Shown: one piece after another, positions 1-9,537 of the stretch
How positions within the stretch are numbered: position 1 is the stretch's first letter
How the letters are laid out: every line of letters begins with the position of its first letter
Origin: Vibrio ruber DSM 16370
Lineage (GTDB): Bacteria; Pseudomonadota; Gammaproteobacteria; Enterobacterales; Vibrionaceae
NCBI RefSeq assembly: GCF_900163965.1
Contig: NZ_FULE01000017.1
Coordinates: 1 to 64,000, forward strand
DNA length: 64,000 nt
Direction: 5' to 3'
Translations under genes and position numbers: made by a program
Notes under the pieces: generated by a model
The model's input: only the letters and a program-made list of their open reading frames with translations
What the model was told of the DNA's origin: nothing
Database searches by the model: none

Positions 1-232
1 TTAACGGAAAGTTCCGCGATGAATGTTTAAACGAACATTGGTTTCGGGATCTGAGTCATGCTCGTGAACTCATCAGTAGCTGGCGTATGGATTACAATGA
101 AAATCGTCCTCACTCAGCACTGGATTATCTGACTCCATCTGAGTTTGCAGCAACCACAAGAACAGTAACGAACAATGGTGATTTAATAAGCATTACTAAT
201 GAAATTTTGGATTAATTCTTGGGGGCAGGTCA
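1..232 (+). mobile_element. Right end of an IS3-family insertion sequence
   Basis: The window opens inside an insertion sequence. It holds the C-terminal part of an IS3-type integrase/transposase and ends at 221-232 in GGGGGCAGGTCA, whose reverse complement TGACCTGCCCCC has the TG...CA end and C-run typical of IS3-family (IS407/IS2-like) inverted repeats. The left end and any target duplication lie outside the window. Insertion at 232/233 cut a gene on the opposite strand. Confidence 0.8.
3..215 (+). CDS. IS3-family transposase OrfB, C-terminal fragment
   Basis: The reading frame is open from base 3 to a TAA at 213-215, giving the last 70 residues of a transposase that begins before the window. 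Visible motifs are GKFRDECLNEHWF, a WR.DYN segment, and RPHSALDYLTPSEF. These are the conserved end of the DDE integrase core (rve_3 region) of IS3-family OrfB proteins, whose catalytic Glu lies a little upstream, out of view. The stop lies 17 bases before the terminal inverted repeat, as is usual for these elements. In the family the enzyme cuts and joins element ends as an OrfAB fusion made by frameshifting; OrfA is not visible. Whether the element is intact cannot be judged. Confidence 0.85.
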   Translation, partial: NGKFRDECLNEHWFRDLSHARELISSWRMDYNENRPHSALDYLTPSEFAATTRTVTNNGDLISITNEILD

Positions 233-815
233 TAAAACCTATTGTGAGAATTTTTAGTGCAGTATTAGTCGCACTAAGTCGGAATGCACCAATTTTTACA
301 GGCAAACCTTTGTGTGTAAAATCTAAACCTTGAAAGTTGAGTGTGAAAGAGGGTTTATTTTTCCCCTCATTTAAAGTTGTAGCAGCCGATAACATGGTAG
401 AGGCTGAGGATGTGGATCCAGAGACGACTCTACTCAGCGGCGATACATTGGAGCTATCTGCATCAGGAAAAGGAGCTTGCTGCATTGGAGGCAATATCAA
501 TGTAGTTCCATTTATATCGTGTTCATTCTCAAGTGAAATTGTTGCCGTTTGTTCGACATCTGTATTAGCTACCCAAATCGCCGTAGAGCCGTCTGAATTT
601 ACCTTGCGATAAAATGATACACCACCAGAAGTAATGGGACCGTGGTAAATATTGCCAGAATTAGGGCATGTGTATCGATTTGAACTACTTGGTGATAAAG
701 CTTGGCAAATTTTTCCGATTAACATACCACCTGTAGTGAGTGCACTTAAGAAGCTCATTATTATTCCCCATAGCAAGGTTAGCCGACGTTGACTAATTTG
801 AAGAGTAGAAAACAT
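183..815 (-). pseudogene. Unknown small exported or membrane protein gene, 3' end replaced by the IS
   Basis: This minus-strand frame encodes about 210 residues. I do not recognise the family. The N-terminus has a hydrophobic stretch (about residues 13-35) that could be a signal anchor; an internal ATG at 756-758, preceded by GGGGAATAATA, has a better ribosome site than the first ATG. The middle is rich in Ser, Thr and Asn and looks extracytoplasmic. Native sequence runs only to base 233. The last 15 residues (TCPQELIQNFISNAY) are translated from the IS terminal repeat and the DNA inside it, so the original C-terminus is lost. It may be non-functional, or make a chimeric truncated protein. 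It is transcribed away from cqsS. Confidence 0.55.
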
Positions 816-1358
816 TTATCACATCACAAGACATATCAATTGCATTTTTTACATATGTGCACTATTTCACATTGTCATGTATTATCTGTAGAAGGAAGAA
901 TCGAAGTTATGGCGCATGAATATGAAGCTGACCGAAGAAGAAATACCTTTTATTGATACTGATATAAATACTGTTATGATTCATCCCGCAAGGCAATTAT
1001 CGAGTCTCGAAGGCTCGTTAACTTTGAACGATAGATGAACAGCACAATGATGCTTGAAGAGTCTGACTCGCATTAATAGAACAACCCAAAATAAATTATA
1101 AAATTCAATAACTTTTAATAACAAATAAGATATTAAATACTCAAAAGTCACGACTTGTGATTCACAGATCACTCTGCCATATTCCACAATAGCCATATAA
1201 CGCACTTGCTTAATACAAATGGGCATTTCTCTTCAGTGTAGAATCAGGTAGTCTTAGCGCTATATAAGGTCAAAATTAGACTATCTCACGATTGATATCG
1301 TGACCGTTATCTAACAAACAACAAGAAAACAAATTGTTCGGTTTAGGCTAGAAAATCA
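816..1358. other. Intergenic region upstream of cqsS
   Basis: About 540 AT-rich bases separate the interrupted gene from cqsS. I see no convincing gene. A 40-codon frame at 916-1038 (+) begins with ATG but has no clear ribosome site, and an 81-codon minus frame at 981-1226 looks like chance. The region must hold the cqsS promoter, but no clear -10/-35 pair could be fixed by eye. Confidence 0.4.
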
Positions 1359-3416
1359 ATGAGTGCTATCAAGAAAATATACCAACATATAGAACCTAAC
1401 CTTACATTTATTAGTTGTATGGGGGTCATTGGATTCCCACTCTATTACTATATCTGGAATTACCTCTATCCTCAGCCTTACGAGACTCTGGGGTTGCGTT
1501 TGTTCTGCTCTATTATCTTTATTCCACTCGTATTCAGGAAATACCTGAATCAACGATTAATGCGTTACCTCCCCCATTATTACCTCGTGACGGTCGGAAT
1601 ATCTTTACCCTTCTTTTTCGGGTATATGCTACTCATGAATAATTGGTCCACGATTTGGGTTATGTCTCTGCTGGCATCCATATTTCTGCATATCCTTGTC
1701 GTCTATGAAACCAAGATCATGCTATCTCAAGCCACCATCTCATTCATTTTTGCATATATTGCTGCTTATTATGTTAATGGTCATCAAGTCACGTCCGTGG
1801 TTGAGTGGTCGTATGCTCCGATTATTCTATTTGTTTACATATACGGCAGCATATTCTATGTAAAAGGCAAGAATGTACATGAAACCAAAATTTCAATTGC
1901 TAAATCTTTTGGCGCTGGGATCGCACATGAAATGCGTAATCCTCTCAGCGCGATCAAATCATCTGTAGAAATCATTCAGTCGCTGCTCCATACCAAACAC
2001 CCAACCGATTCGGTTCCTCATTACACCATCGAACAACATGATTATCAGATGGTCAACGAACTGCTTGATAATATGCATAATACGGTTGATTCAGCCAATG
2101 AGACGATCAATCTGCTACTGACTTCGATTGACCAGAATCGGATCCCGACATCAACGTTCAAAATATATTCTGCCGGTGATATTGCACAACATGCCATCCA
2201 ATCTTTCAGTTATAAAAATCCCCTCGATCGGCTGGCCGTCAATCTGACAATTGAAAGTGATTTCAGGTTTTTAGGCAGTGATATTCTATTAAAATATGCT
2301 TTTTATAATTTACTGAAAAATGCATTTTATTATCAAAATAACGAGAATTTTCATATTGATATTTGTATTACGACACAAGAGAAGTGGAACCAGATTACGG
2401 TAAAAGATAATGGTGCGGGAATTGACAAGGAGCATCTTCAAGACATCTTTAAAGATTTTTATACCCATGGAAAGCATGGGGGATACGGTCTGGGGCTGCC
2501 ATTCTGCCGACGCATTATGAAAGCTTTCGCCGGGAACATTGAATGTGCTTCTGTGTTAGGCCATTGGACTGAGTTTACACTGTTATTCCCGACCGAATCC
2601 TCCTCGGAAATGAGAAAACTTAAAGAAGAGCTGGTTAGTACGAAGTCTCTTCTTTACATTGGCAAGGAAGATGATGTTCGTCTTCGACTGAAAAAACAGT
2701 CACAACAGATGGGATTTCACATCGAGACAGTCACATTAAATGAAGCGGTCAAACGCAAGGAGTACGAATTTGAGTTTGATGTGATTATGGTCGATCTCAA
2801 CCAGATTGAGCGTCAATGGGAGCTGCTTACCGTACTCGAATCTCAACTGCACTTCTCTGAAGCACAAATTCATTATCTGTATGATGCCAACAGCCAATAT
2901 CCGATTCATATTGAACGTCACCTTTCAGTCTATCCGCTGGAAACAAACCGTCTACTTGATCAAAGCGCCCCGATTTTATATCAGTTATTTTTTGAGCTGG
3001 CAGAGAAAATTGAAGCGGATAGAAATGTTATTCCGTTCAAACCGGAGCGCACCGAAAAATGCATTCTAATCGTGGATGATAACCATTCAGTTCGAAACCT
3101 GACGGCAATCCTCTTAGAGAAACAAGGCTATCATGTTTTACAGGCATCGAATGGTCAAGAGGCTCTGGGAACAATAGAAACATACGACGTTGATCTGATC
3201 CTGATGGATATTGAGATGCCTGTTCTTGATGGCATCGAAACAACCAGTACGATTCGCAGTTCCCAGAAACCTTATCGCCATATTCCAATTCTTGGCCACA
3301 CGGGTGATACCAATACACCGACACTGAAGCGCATTCGAAATTCAGGCATGAATGATTACATTATTAAGCCAGCAGATAAGAATAACTTACTGGATAAATT
3401 ATCGAACTGGATATAA
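1359..3416 (+). CDS. cqsS: CqsS-like hybrid quorum-sensing histidine kinase
   Basis: A 685-residue membrane hybrid sensor kinase, almost exactly the length of V. cholerae CqsS (686). About six hydrophobic segments fill residues 15-170. A dimerisation/phosphoacceptor domain follows with His190 in AGIAHEMRNPLSAIK, then an HATPase domain (N box LKNAFYY, G boxes DNGAGID and GGYGLGLPF). A receiver domain lies at about 565-685, with Asp617 in LILMDIEMPVLDG. In the family the receptor binds the alpha-hydroxyketone autoinducer CAI-1 and switches from kinase to phosphatase, feeding LuxU/LuxO. The convergent neighbour is cqsA, the CAI-1 synthase, which supports the call. Relative to the phospho-His, the residue at the ligand-tail position is Phe166. 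A small hairpin (3415-3435) overlaps the stop codon. Confidence 0.93.
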   Translation: MSAIKKIYQHIEPNLTFISCMGVIGFPLYYYIWNYLYPQPYETLGLRLFCSIIFIPLVFRKYLNQRLMRYLPHYYLVTVGISLPFFFGYMLLMNNWSTIWVMSLLASIFLHILVVYETKIMLSQATISFIFAYIAAYYVNGHQVTSVVEWSYAPIILFVYIYGSIFYVKGKNVHETKISIAKSFGAGIAHEMRNPLSAIKSSVEIIQSLLHTKHPTDSVPHYTIEQHDYQMVNELLDNMHNTVDSANETINLLLTSIDQNRIPTSTFKIYSAGDIAQHAIQSFSYKNPLDRLAVNLTIESDFRFLGSDILLKYAFYNLLKNAFYYQNNENFHIDICITTQEKWNQITVKDNGAGIDKEHLQDIFKDFYTHGKHGGYGLGLPFCRRIMKAFAGNIECASVLGHWTEFTLLFPTESSSEMRKLKEELVSTKSLLYIGKEDDVRLRLKKQSQQMGFHIETVTLNEAVKRKEYEFEFDVIMVDLNQIERQWELLTVLESQLHFSEAQIHYLYDANSQYPIHIERHLSVYPLETNRLLDQSAPILYQLFFELAEKIEADRNVIPFKPERTEKCILIVDDNHSVRNLTAILLEKQGYHVLQASNGQEALGTIETYDVDLILMDIEMPVLDGIETTSTIRSSQKPYRHIPILGHTGDTNTPTLKRIRNSGMNDYIIKPADKNNLLDKLSNWI

Positions 3417-3473
3417 TGATTACTAGAAAATCATTGCAATATATGGACGATCTAACCTTATATCCAAATCAAC

Positions 3474-4649
3474 CTATTTAAAATATACTTTTTCATCTTC
3501 TACTAATGTGTGGCAGACTGACAATATTTTATCAATATCATTGTCTGTCAGAGAACTATTTAAAGAAAATCGAATTAAATTACTATTTTTAGGTGTAGCT
3601 GGCCGACAAAAAACTGCCCCAAAAACCCCATTATCCTCTAGATAATCACGCACTAATTCTGTATTCTCTTCATCCCCAGTTTCTAGTGATACAATCTGAG
3701 ACTGACTTCTAACTTTAATTCCGATTTTTGTGAGTCCTTTTCTTAATTTATCAGAAAGATAAAAAAGATGATTCCTTTTATCATCTGAATCATATATCGA
3801 ATCCAATATGGCACCGAGTGTATCGATATCATAGGGTAATAGAGCAGAACTAAATATCGCTGGATAACTAACAAAAGGTATACACTGATTAACATTATTA
3901 TTTGCCCATATCGCACCAGCTCTATATGCAAAGGATTTTGCTAAACTCGCAGTCATAAAATCAACCTCTTTTGATAAATTCAACTCCTCAATCAGACCCG
4001 CACCATGTGTGCCATAGATACCAAGAGAATGCGATTCATCAATGACCGTTACACAACCAAACTCTTTTGCAATATCAACCAACTCTCTCAATGGCGCAAT
4101 CGTACCTAATGTACTGTATATCGAATCAACAGCAATAATCCCCGGACCATTTCTTTTAATCAATTTCCGTAAATGTTTCATGTTATTATGCATAAATGGA
4201 TGAACTTTCGCATTCGCATATCGAGCCCCTTCCCATATTGACATATGAGTGAAAAAATCAATATAGACATTGGTCTCTGGTGAACAAATCGCCTGTAATA
4301 ATCCAATATTAGCATTCCACCCTGATTGTGAGAGTAAACAACTATCAAAGTTAGTAAATTCCGAAAGCCGGTGTTCTATAGACGGTTTCGAATCTTCATC
4401 TTGTAAATAAATAGCAGACATCAAAATACTATCATCCATTCTCATAATTGAGTCGATCATTTGACTTTTTATCATGCTATTATTTGCCAAACATAAGTAA
4501 TCATTACTTTGCATCACAATATCTTGATTATTGGGACGCTTTCCTAAAACAAGATGTTTCCCATTATTATTAGATTCAATTAAGTCACGAATATGAAAGT
4601 TTATTTTTGACTGAATGAAATCTGGTAAATTTTTACTAATACTGTTCAT
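3474..4649 (-). CDS. cqsA: CqsA, CAI-1 autoinducer synthase
   Basis: A 391-residue pyridoxal-phosphate enzyme of the alpha-oxoamine synthase family, close in length to V. cholerae CqsA (389). In the family it joins S-adenosylmethionine with an acyl-CoA to make an amino-ketone precursor of CAI-1. Visible motifs are [36 protein letters not shown] and the PLP lysine K238 in [13 protein letters not shown]. The frame could start 22 codons earlier, but ATG 4649 is chosen because it is preceded by AGAGGTGG and matches the family N-terminus (LPDFIQ near residue 8). It converges on cqsS with 57 bases between the stops, so the signal synthase and receptor are adjacent. Codons are more AT-rich than in the following RND operon. 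Confidence 0.95.
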   Translation of the reverse strand: MNSISKNLPDFIQSKINFHIRDLIESNNNGKHLVLGKRPNNQDIVMQSNDYLCLANNSMIKSQMIDSIMRMDDSILMSAIYLQDEDSKPSIEHRLSEFTNFDSCLLSQSGWNANIGLLQAICSPETNVYIDFFTHMSIWEGARYANAKVHPFMHNNMKHLRKLIKRNGPGIIAVDSIYSTLGTIAPLRELVDIAKEFGCVTVIDESHSLGIYGTHGAGLIEELNLSKEVDFMTASLAKSFAYRAGAIWANNNVNQCIPFVSYPAIFSSALLPYDIDTLGAILDSIYDSDDKRNHLFYLSDKLRKGLTKIGIKVRSQSQIVSLETGDEENTELVRDYLEDNGVFGAVFCRPATPKNSNLIRFSLNSSLTDNDIDKILSVCHTLVEDEKVYFK

Positions 4650-5040
4650 AAAACCACCTCTGTATTTTATATATGGGCAGCAACATTTTCTCAGTAAAAA
4701 AATACTTGTCATCATGATAAATAAATTATTTTGCGTATCATTACAGATTCAATTATATTAGATTTATTATTATTTACACATCATTACCATATGGAGGATT
4801 AATTAATATATTCCTTATTTTATATATTTAAATAAAAATAATTTTTTATTTATTTCAAGGTGTTATTTGTTGAATAAGAATAAATTTATAAATTTGTATT
4901 ATTCTTATAGACAATGAAAACGAGTTAAAAACTATATTATTTATCAAAAAATAAAACAGACGCATAATACAACAAGTTGAGTATTAAACGACGACTTAAA
5001 TAAACAAATAATTGCATAAAAAAATATCAAAACACGACTC
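4650..5040. other. AT-rich intergenic region upstream of cqsA
   Basis: Nearly 400 very AT-rich bases separate the cqsA start from the end of the RND operon. No gene is supported. A good ribosome site (AGAGGTGG on the minus strand, about 4657-4664) belongs to cqsA, whose promoter must be here. The A/T runs around 4820-4900 are the kind of DNA bound by H-NS-like proteins, but that is only an inference from composition. Confidence 0.4.
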
Positions 5041-5071
5041 TAAAAAGAACGCTGCCAGTGATAGCAGCGCT
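5041..5071 (-). terminator. Rho-independent terminator of the RND operon
   Basis: On the minus strand a stem CGCTGC/GCAGCG with an 8-base loop is followed by TTCTTTTTA. It lies 20 bases past the stop of the RND pump gene. Confidence 0.75.
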
Positions 5072-5091
5072 GATATATGGTCGCGGGGAAA

Positions 5092-8000
5092 CTACCCCTC
5101 TTTTGGCTGTGTCCCTCGCTTTTCCCACTGTAAAACCAGACTAATCGCAGCCGGTAACACGGTTAACGTAATGACGGTTGCAGCCATTAATCCACCGATA
5201 ATAGCATAGGCCATCGGCCCCCAGAAAACTTGTCTGGCAATTGGAATCATGCCAAGAATAGCGGCAAAAGCGGTGAGCAGAATCGGTCTGGCCCGATGGG
5301 TTGCAGCCATCACGATCGACTGATGAGCGCCATTGCCCCGCGTCAGGTTATCATCCACTTCAGAGATCAGAATCACTGCGTTACGAATAATCATCCCGAC
5401 CAGTGCAATGACCCCAAGCAACGCGACAAAACCGACTGGAGTCCCGGTAGGTAACATCGCGGCGACAATCCCGATCAAACCAAATGGTGCGGTACACAAT
5501 GCCAGCATCATGCTGGAGAAACGTCTGAGCTGAATCATCAGTAATGTCAGCATGACGATAAGCGTCACCGGTAAAACAGCATAAATGGATTCATTCCCTT
5601 TTTCCGATTCGCTGACAGTCCCCTCTTCTGTGACTTCATAACCGGTGGGTAACTGTTGCCTGAATGCTTCGATTCGGGGCGCCAACTCGGAAGAGACTTT
5701 CTCTGCCATAACACCGGGGGCGATGTCGGTCTGGACAGTGATAAAAGGCTCCAACTGGCGTCGCCAGATGATCGGGTCGGTAATGGTATATTCGACGGTC
5801 GCAACCTGTCGCAGTGGAATGACTTTATCCTTCCCGAGCGAAATTTGCAGATTTTCGATCGTTTCAATATCCTGCTGCTCATTCACACCGCCTTTCACAA
5901 CGATACTGACCGGATGAATCCCTTCCCGCAGTGACGTGATGGTCTGACCAGAGAAAATCGTTGCCAGCTGTTCAGCGATTTGTTGGCGGCTCAGCCCGAC
6001 AGCCCGGGCTGCGGTTTGATCGACATCGACACGCAGCAACCGCTGCGGTTCTCCGGAAGTCAGGTTAATATCGCGAGTATCTGCATGATCAGCAACGACA
6101 TTCGCCAGTGACTGAGCATAAGCCCGAACTTTGTTCAGATTCGGCCCGCTGACCCGATAACGCAGCGGCCAGCCGACCGGCGGCCCGAGCTCTAATGGCG
6201 AGACGCGCGTTATCCATTCTCCGAAATCACGCTGCATAATGGTTTGTAACTCTTTGCGTAGCGCTTTACGCTGCTCAATATCTTTTGCAACCACCACCAC
6301 TTGGGCGATATTTTCCTGATTCAGCAAGATATCCATCGGCAGGTAGAATCGGACGGCACCGGACCCGACATAACTTGAAAACAGCGCCACTTTCGGGTTG
6401 TTGGTGAGTTGATTTTCCAGTTTTTTCACCTCAGCCAATGTATCTGACTGAGCAGCATTGGCAGGCAGGCGTAGGCTCACGAGCAGTTCAGGGCGGTCAG
6501 AAGACGGGAAGAACTCAGAGTGCAACTGCTCAGACAGTACACCTGCGGTAACCAACACCGAAATGGCCAAAACAATCGTTTTCCACCGGTGACGGAGAAC
6601 CCCATTAATCAAGTGCTGATATCCGGCAGACAGTCGTCCTTGCTTGGTTTCATGGGCTTTCAGGTTATTCGGTAATAACCACACACCCAATAGCGGTGAG
6701 AACAGAATGGCAACAATCCATGAACTGGCAAGCGAGACCATCACGACCACAAACAGTGAATAGCAGTATTCTCCTGCGCCTGATGCTGCAAATCCGACCG
6801 GAATAAAACCGGCAATTGTCACTAACGTTCCCGTTAACATCGGAAATGCGGTATTTTGATAAGCCCACGCCGCTGCTTTTTTACGCGGCCAGCCGTCTTC
6901 CAGCTTGGAAACCATCGCTTCAATGGTGATCATCGCATCATCAACCAGCAAACCGAGCGAGATGATCAATGCCCCCAGAGAAATGCGCTGAAAACCGATA
7001 CCGGCAATCTCCATACCGGAGAAAGTCATCGCAAGCACAATCGGAATCGATACTGCAACGACCAGACCGGCTCTTGTGCCCAAAGAGACAAACGATACCG
7101 CAAGCACAATCACAACAGCCTCGATCAGGACTTTGACAAATCCCCCCACGGCATCTTGAACCACTGATGACTGATCAGCCACTTTGGTCACGTCAATCCC
7201 ATATGGCAAGTCATGCTCAATCCGCGACATTGCGTCACGTAAATCCTGTCCGAACTTTAACATATTGCCGTCAGGAGACATCGAAATCGCCAGCCCGATA
7301 GCGGCTTTACCGTTAACCCGAAATTGCGGTTTCGGGGGCTGTTCTGTCTGTGTATATATCTCTGCGATGTCGTGCAGTGGAATAAAACGGTCATGAATAT
7401 GCAGGACAATCTCTCGCAGGCTTTCAGCCGAACTGAATGCGCCGCTGACCTGAACAGCAATCCGCTCATCACGGGTCTGAATGACGCCTGCAGGCGTCAC
7501 TGCGTTCTGTGCTTTTAAACTATTAATCACCTCTGTGAGGTTCAGGCCGAGCCCGGCAAGCCGTTTGGATGAGATGGCCAGCACAACCTGTTGCTCCTGT
7601 GCCCCCATCACTTCAATCTTACTCACATAGGGCACCCGCATCAGGGTTGAACGAACGTCATCCACTTTCTGACGCAGCTCTTTCATACTGAATCCGTCGG
7701 CCGTGAATGCGAAAATCGTCCCGTAGGTATCGGCAAATTCATCATTGACGGCCGGGCCGATAACGCCGCTGGGCAGTTCAGATGACAGATCCAACATTTT
7801 TTTGCGGGTCTGATACCAGATATCAGCCACTTTGTCCGGAGGCGTACTGTCACGCAAATTGACAAAGATGACGGTTTCCCCGGCCCGGGTATAACTTCTT
7901 AAATGGTCAAGATAGGGGATTTCCTGCAACTTTTTTTCTAACTTATCGGTCAGAAGTTGCGTGGTTTCTTCGATGGTCGCTCCCGGCCAATGTGCGGAAA

Positions 8001-8166
8001 CCACCGCTATTTTCACAGTAAACTCCGGGTCTTCATTACGCGGTAAATTTTGAAAACTGATGATCCCCATCACAACGATCATCAGCATCAAAAATGAAAC
8101 CATTTGCTGGTTTTCCAATGCCCACGCCGAGAGATTAAAACGCTTTTGGGATGAATCGGATGCCAT
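5092..8166 (-). CDS. RND-family efflux pump, inner-membrane transporter
   Basis: A 1024-residue proton-driven efflux transporter of the AcrB/HAE1 group, of normal length. The N-terminus (NEDPEF near residue 45, then WPGATIEE) fits the AcrB-like fold. Large periplasmic loops lie at about 40-330 and 560-850, with transmembrane helices between and after. The proton-relay pair is visible as the DD of SLGLLVDDAMITIEAM. In the family it exports drugs, bile salts or other amphiphiles through an adaptor and an outer-membrane channel of the TolC type. Its ATG is preceded by GGAGG, which lies in the last codons of the adaptor gene 3 bases upstream, so the two are an operon. No outer-membrane factor or dedicated regulator adjoins, and the substrate cannot be inferred. 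A terminator follows. Confidence 0.93.
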   Translation of the reverse strand: MASDSSQKRFNLSAWALENQQMVSFLMLMIVVMGIISFQNLPRNEDPEFTVKIAVVSAHWPGATIEETTQLLTDKLEKKLQEIPYLDHLRSYTRAGETVIFVNLRDSTPPDKVADIWYQTRKKMLDLSSELPSGVIGPAVNDEFADTYGTIFAFTADGFSMKELRQKVDDVRSTLMRVPYVSKIEVMGAQEQQVVLAISSKRLAGLGLNLTEVINSLKAQNAVTPAGVIQTRDERIAVQVSGAFSSAESLREIVLHIHDRFIPLHDIAEIYTQTEQPPKPQFRVNGKAAIGLAISMSPDGNMLKFGQDLRDAMSRIEHDLPYGIDVTKVADQSSVVQDAVGGFVKVLIEAVVIVLAVSFVSLGTRAGLVVAVSIPIVLAMTFSGMEIAGIGFQRISLGALIISLGLLVDDAMITIEAMVSKLEDGWPRKKAAAWAYQNTAFPMLTGTLVTIAGFIPVGFAASGAGEYCYSLFVVVMVSLASSWIVAILFSPLLGVWLLPNNLKAHETKQGRLSAGYQHLINGVLRHRWKTIVLAISVLVTAGVLSEQLHSEFFPSSDRPELLVSLRLPANAAQSDTLAEVKKLENQLTNNPKVALFSSYVGSGAVRFYLPMDILLNQENIAQVVVVAKDIEQRKALRKELQTIMQRDFGEWITRVSPLELGPPVGWPLRYRVSGPNLNKVRAYAQSLANVVADHADTRDINLTSGEPQRLLRVDVDQTAARAVGLSRQQIAEQLATIFSGQTITSLREGIHPVSIVVKGGVNEQQDIETIENLQISLGKDKVIPLRQVATVEYTITDPIIWRRQLEPFITVQTDIAPGVMAEKVSSELAPRIEAFRQQLPTGYEVTEEGTVSESEKGNESIYAVLPVTLIVMLTLLMIQLRRFSSMMLALCTAPFGLIGIVAAMLPTGTPVGFVALLGVIALVGMIIRNAVILISEVDDNLTRGNGAHQSIVMAATHRARPILLTAFAAILGMIPIARQVFWGPMAYAIIGGLMAATVITLTVLPAAISLVLQWEKRGTQPKEG

Positions 8167-8169
8167 GCA

Positions 8170-9312
8170 TTATCCTCCCGTCATCAGGCGAACTTTCAGC
8201 CCGGGACGCAATTGATTAACACCGGCAATCACAACCTGATCCCCTTCAGCAAGCCCGCCGGAAACATACATCGCATCATCGCTGTAGCGCGTGACCTGAA
8301 TTGACTTCAGTCGTAGCTCATGACTCTGCGCATCCACGATGTAAACCGCCGGCAGGTCGCCTTGACGCGTCAGTGCCGCTTTCGGCACGATCACCTGATC
8401 AATCGTTGGTAGCTGTAGCTGTCCTTTAACGATCGCGCCCAGCCCCATGAGTTCCGGCGGATCAATCAGCGTGACACGCACACGGTACGTTCGGGTATAC
8501 GGATCCGCTTGCGGTGTGACATCACGTAATTTGGCACGCGCTTGAATGTCAGGATTAGAAAGCAGAGAAACCGTGATTTGTGGATCTTCTATCCGGGTTT
8601 GTAAGACCTGCTCCGGCACTTCAAACACAGCGTCCAGATGGCTATTGTATGCCAGTTTAAAGACTTGCTGCCCGGCACTGACAACTTGCCCGGCATTGGC
8701 GCTGGTCTCACTGATTACCCCATCTTGGGGGGCTATCAGGTGGGTAAACTGCAAATTATCTTGTGCATCGATAACGGCTGCCTGAGCGCGTTCAAGCTGT
8801 GAATCTGCAGCCTGCCAGTCAGATTCCGCTTCCTCATAACGAGAGCGGGAAATCGCCCCGGTGGGCAATAATTTTTTCATCCGTCTGAGCGTCTGCCTTG
8901 CCAGATTTGCCGTAGACAGCGCATTGTTGAGTTCAGCTTTGGCTTGTTTGAGCGCATTATTGGCATTACTGGGATCCAAAACCGCTAAAACTTCTCCCTG
9001 CTGCACATGGTCACCGACATCAAACCGCCGCTCCAGAATTCGTCCGGCAATCCGGAACCCAAGCACCGTTTGCTGATAAGCTTCAATATCGCCTACTTGT
9101 GTCACAATCGGTGTGGTTTGCACCGATGAGACGACCATGGTTTTAACCGGGCGAACCGGTTTTGGCGCAACCGTTACCGGACGAGCATCATCGTAACAAG
9201 CGGTTAATCCGCTGATTAAAATCCATAACCCAAGCCACCGCTGCCAAACGCGATATCGAGAAAATCGACCGGTCGCTGCGAGCGATTTTTTCTGACAGAT
9301 GCGAAACGTCAT
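8170..9312 (-). CDS. RND efflux periplasmic adaptor (membrane fusion lipoprotein)
   Basis: A 380-residue adaptor of the AcrA/MexA family. A positively charged N-terminus leads to a hydrophobic stretch and a lipobox ending at Cys39 (SGLTAC), so it is probably a lipoprotein anchored in the inner membrane. A barrel-sandwich half (VGDHVQQGEVLAVLDP, about residues 97-115) precedes a helical hairpin (about 115-190), followed by the second lipoyl half (LIAPQDGVIS) and beta-barrel domains (about 215-375). It bridges the pump encoded just downstream and an outer-membrane channel. The start has AGGGGAA upstream. The gene opens the operon, with its regulatory region at 9313-9537. Confidence 0.92.
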   Translation of the reverse strand: MTFRICQKKSLAATGRFSRYRVWQRWLGLWILISGLTACYDDARPVTVAPKPVRPVKTMVVSSVQTTPIVTQVGDIEAYQQTVLGFRIAGRILERRFDVGDHVQQGEVLAVLDPSNANNALKQAKAELNNALSTANLARQTLRRMKKLLPTGAISRSRYEEAESDWQAADSQLERAQAAVIDAQDNLQFTHLIAPQDGVISETSANAGQVVSAGQQVFKLAYNSHLDAVFEVPEQVLQTRIEDPQITVSLLSNPDIQARAKLRDVTPQADPYTRTYRVRVTLIDPPELMGLGAIVKGQLQLPTIDQVIVPKAALTRQGDLPAVYIVDAQSHELRLKSIQVTRYSDDAMYVSGGLAEGDQVVIAGVNQLRPGLKVRLMTGG

Positions 9313-9537
9313 TAGGATGTTCCCCTACTATTTTTATTTTGAATTCAATCGATATTACCGATTTATGAATCAGAATGAATTGAAAATTCATAGATATCAC
9401 GGTGGTCAGACCGGACAAACAGTCCGGCCATCCAAGTCGGGGTAAATGTTTGGGAGGAGAGTCTCAAAGTGAGTGACAGGGGCTGCTATTGCGATACAAA
9501 TCAATGTGGACTTATTGTAAAGATATCGACATCTTAT
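9313..9537. promoter_or_regulatory. Control region of the RND operon with two palindromes
   Basis: Between the adaptor gene and the YgjV-like gene are two clear inverted repeats: TGAAT-5-ATTCA at 9376-9390 and CCGGAC-5-GTCCGG at 9411-9427. Neither is followed by a T-run, so they look more like operators for a dimeric repressor than terminators. RND operons are commonly repressed by TetR-type proteins, but none is encoded here. A weaker stem (AAGAT/ATCTT near 9520-9535) may end the YgjV transcript. Confidence 0.4.

Noticed and set aside
183-232. Treating the IS-derived tail as the native end of the small gene
   Set aside because: Those bases are the IS terminal repeat and the DNA just inside it, so the tail was created by the insertion.
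981-1226. An 81-codon minus-strand frame upstream of cqsS
   Set aside because: AT-rich, no ribosome site, no recognisable domain; probably chance.
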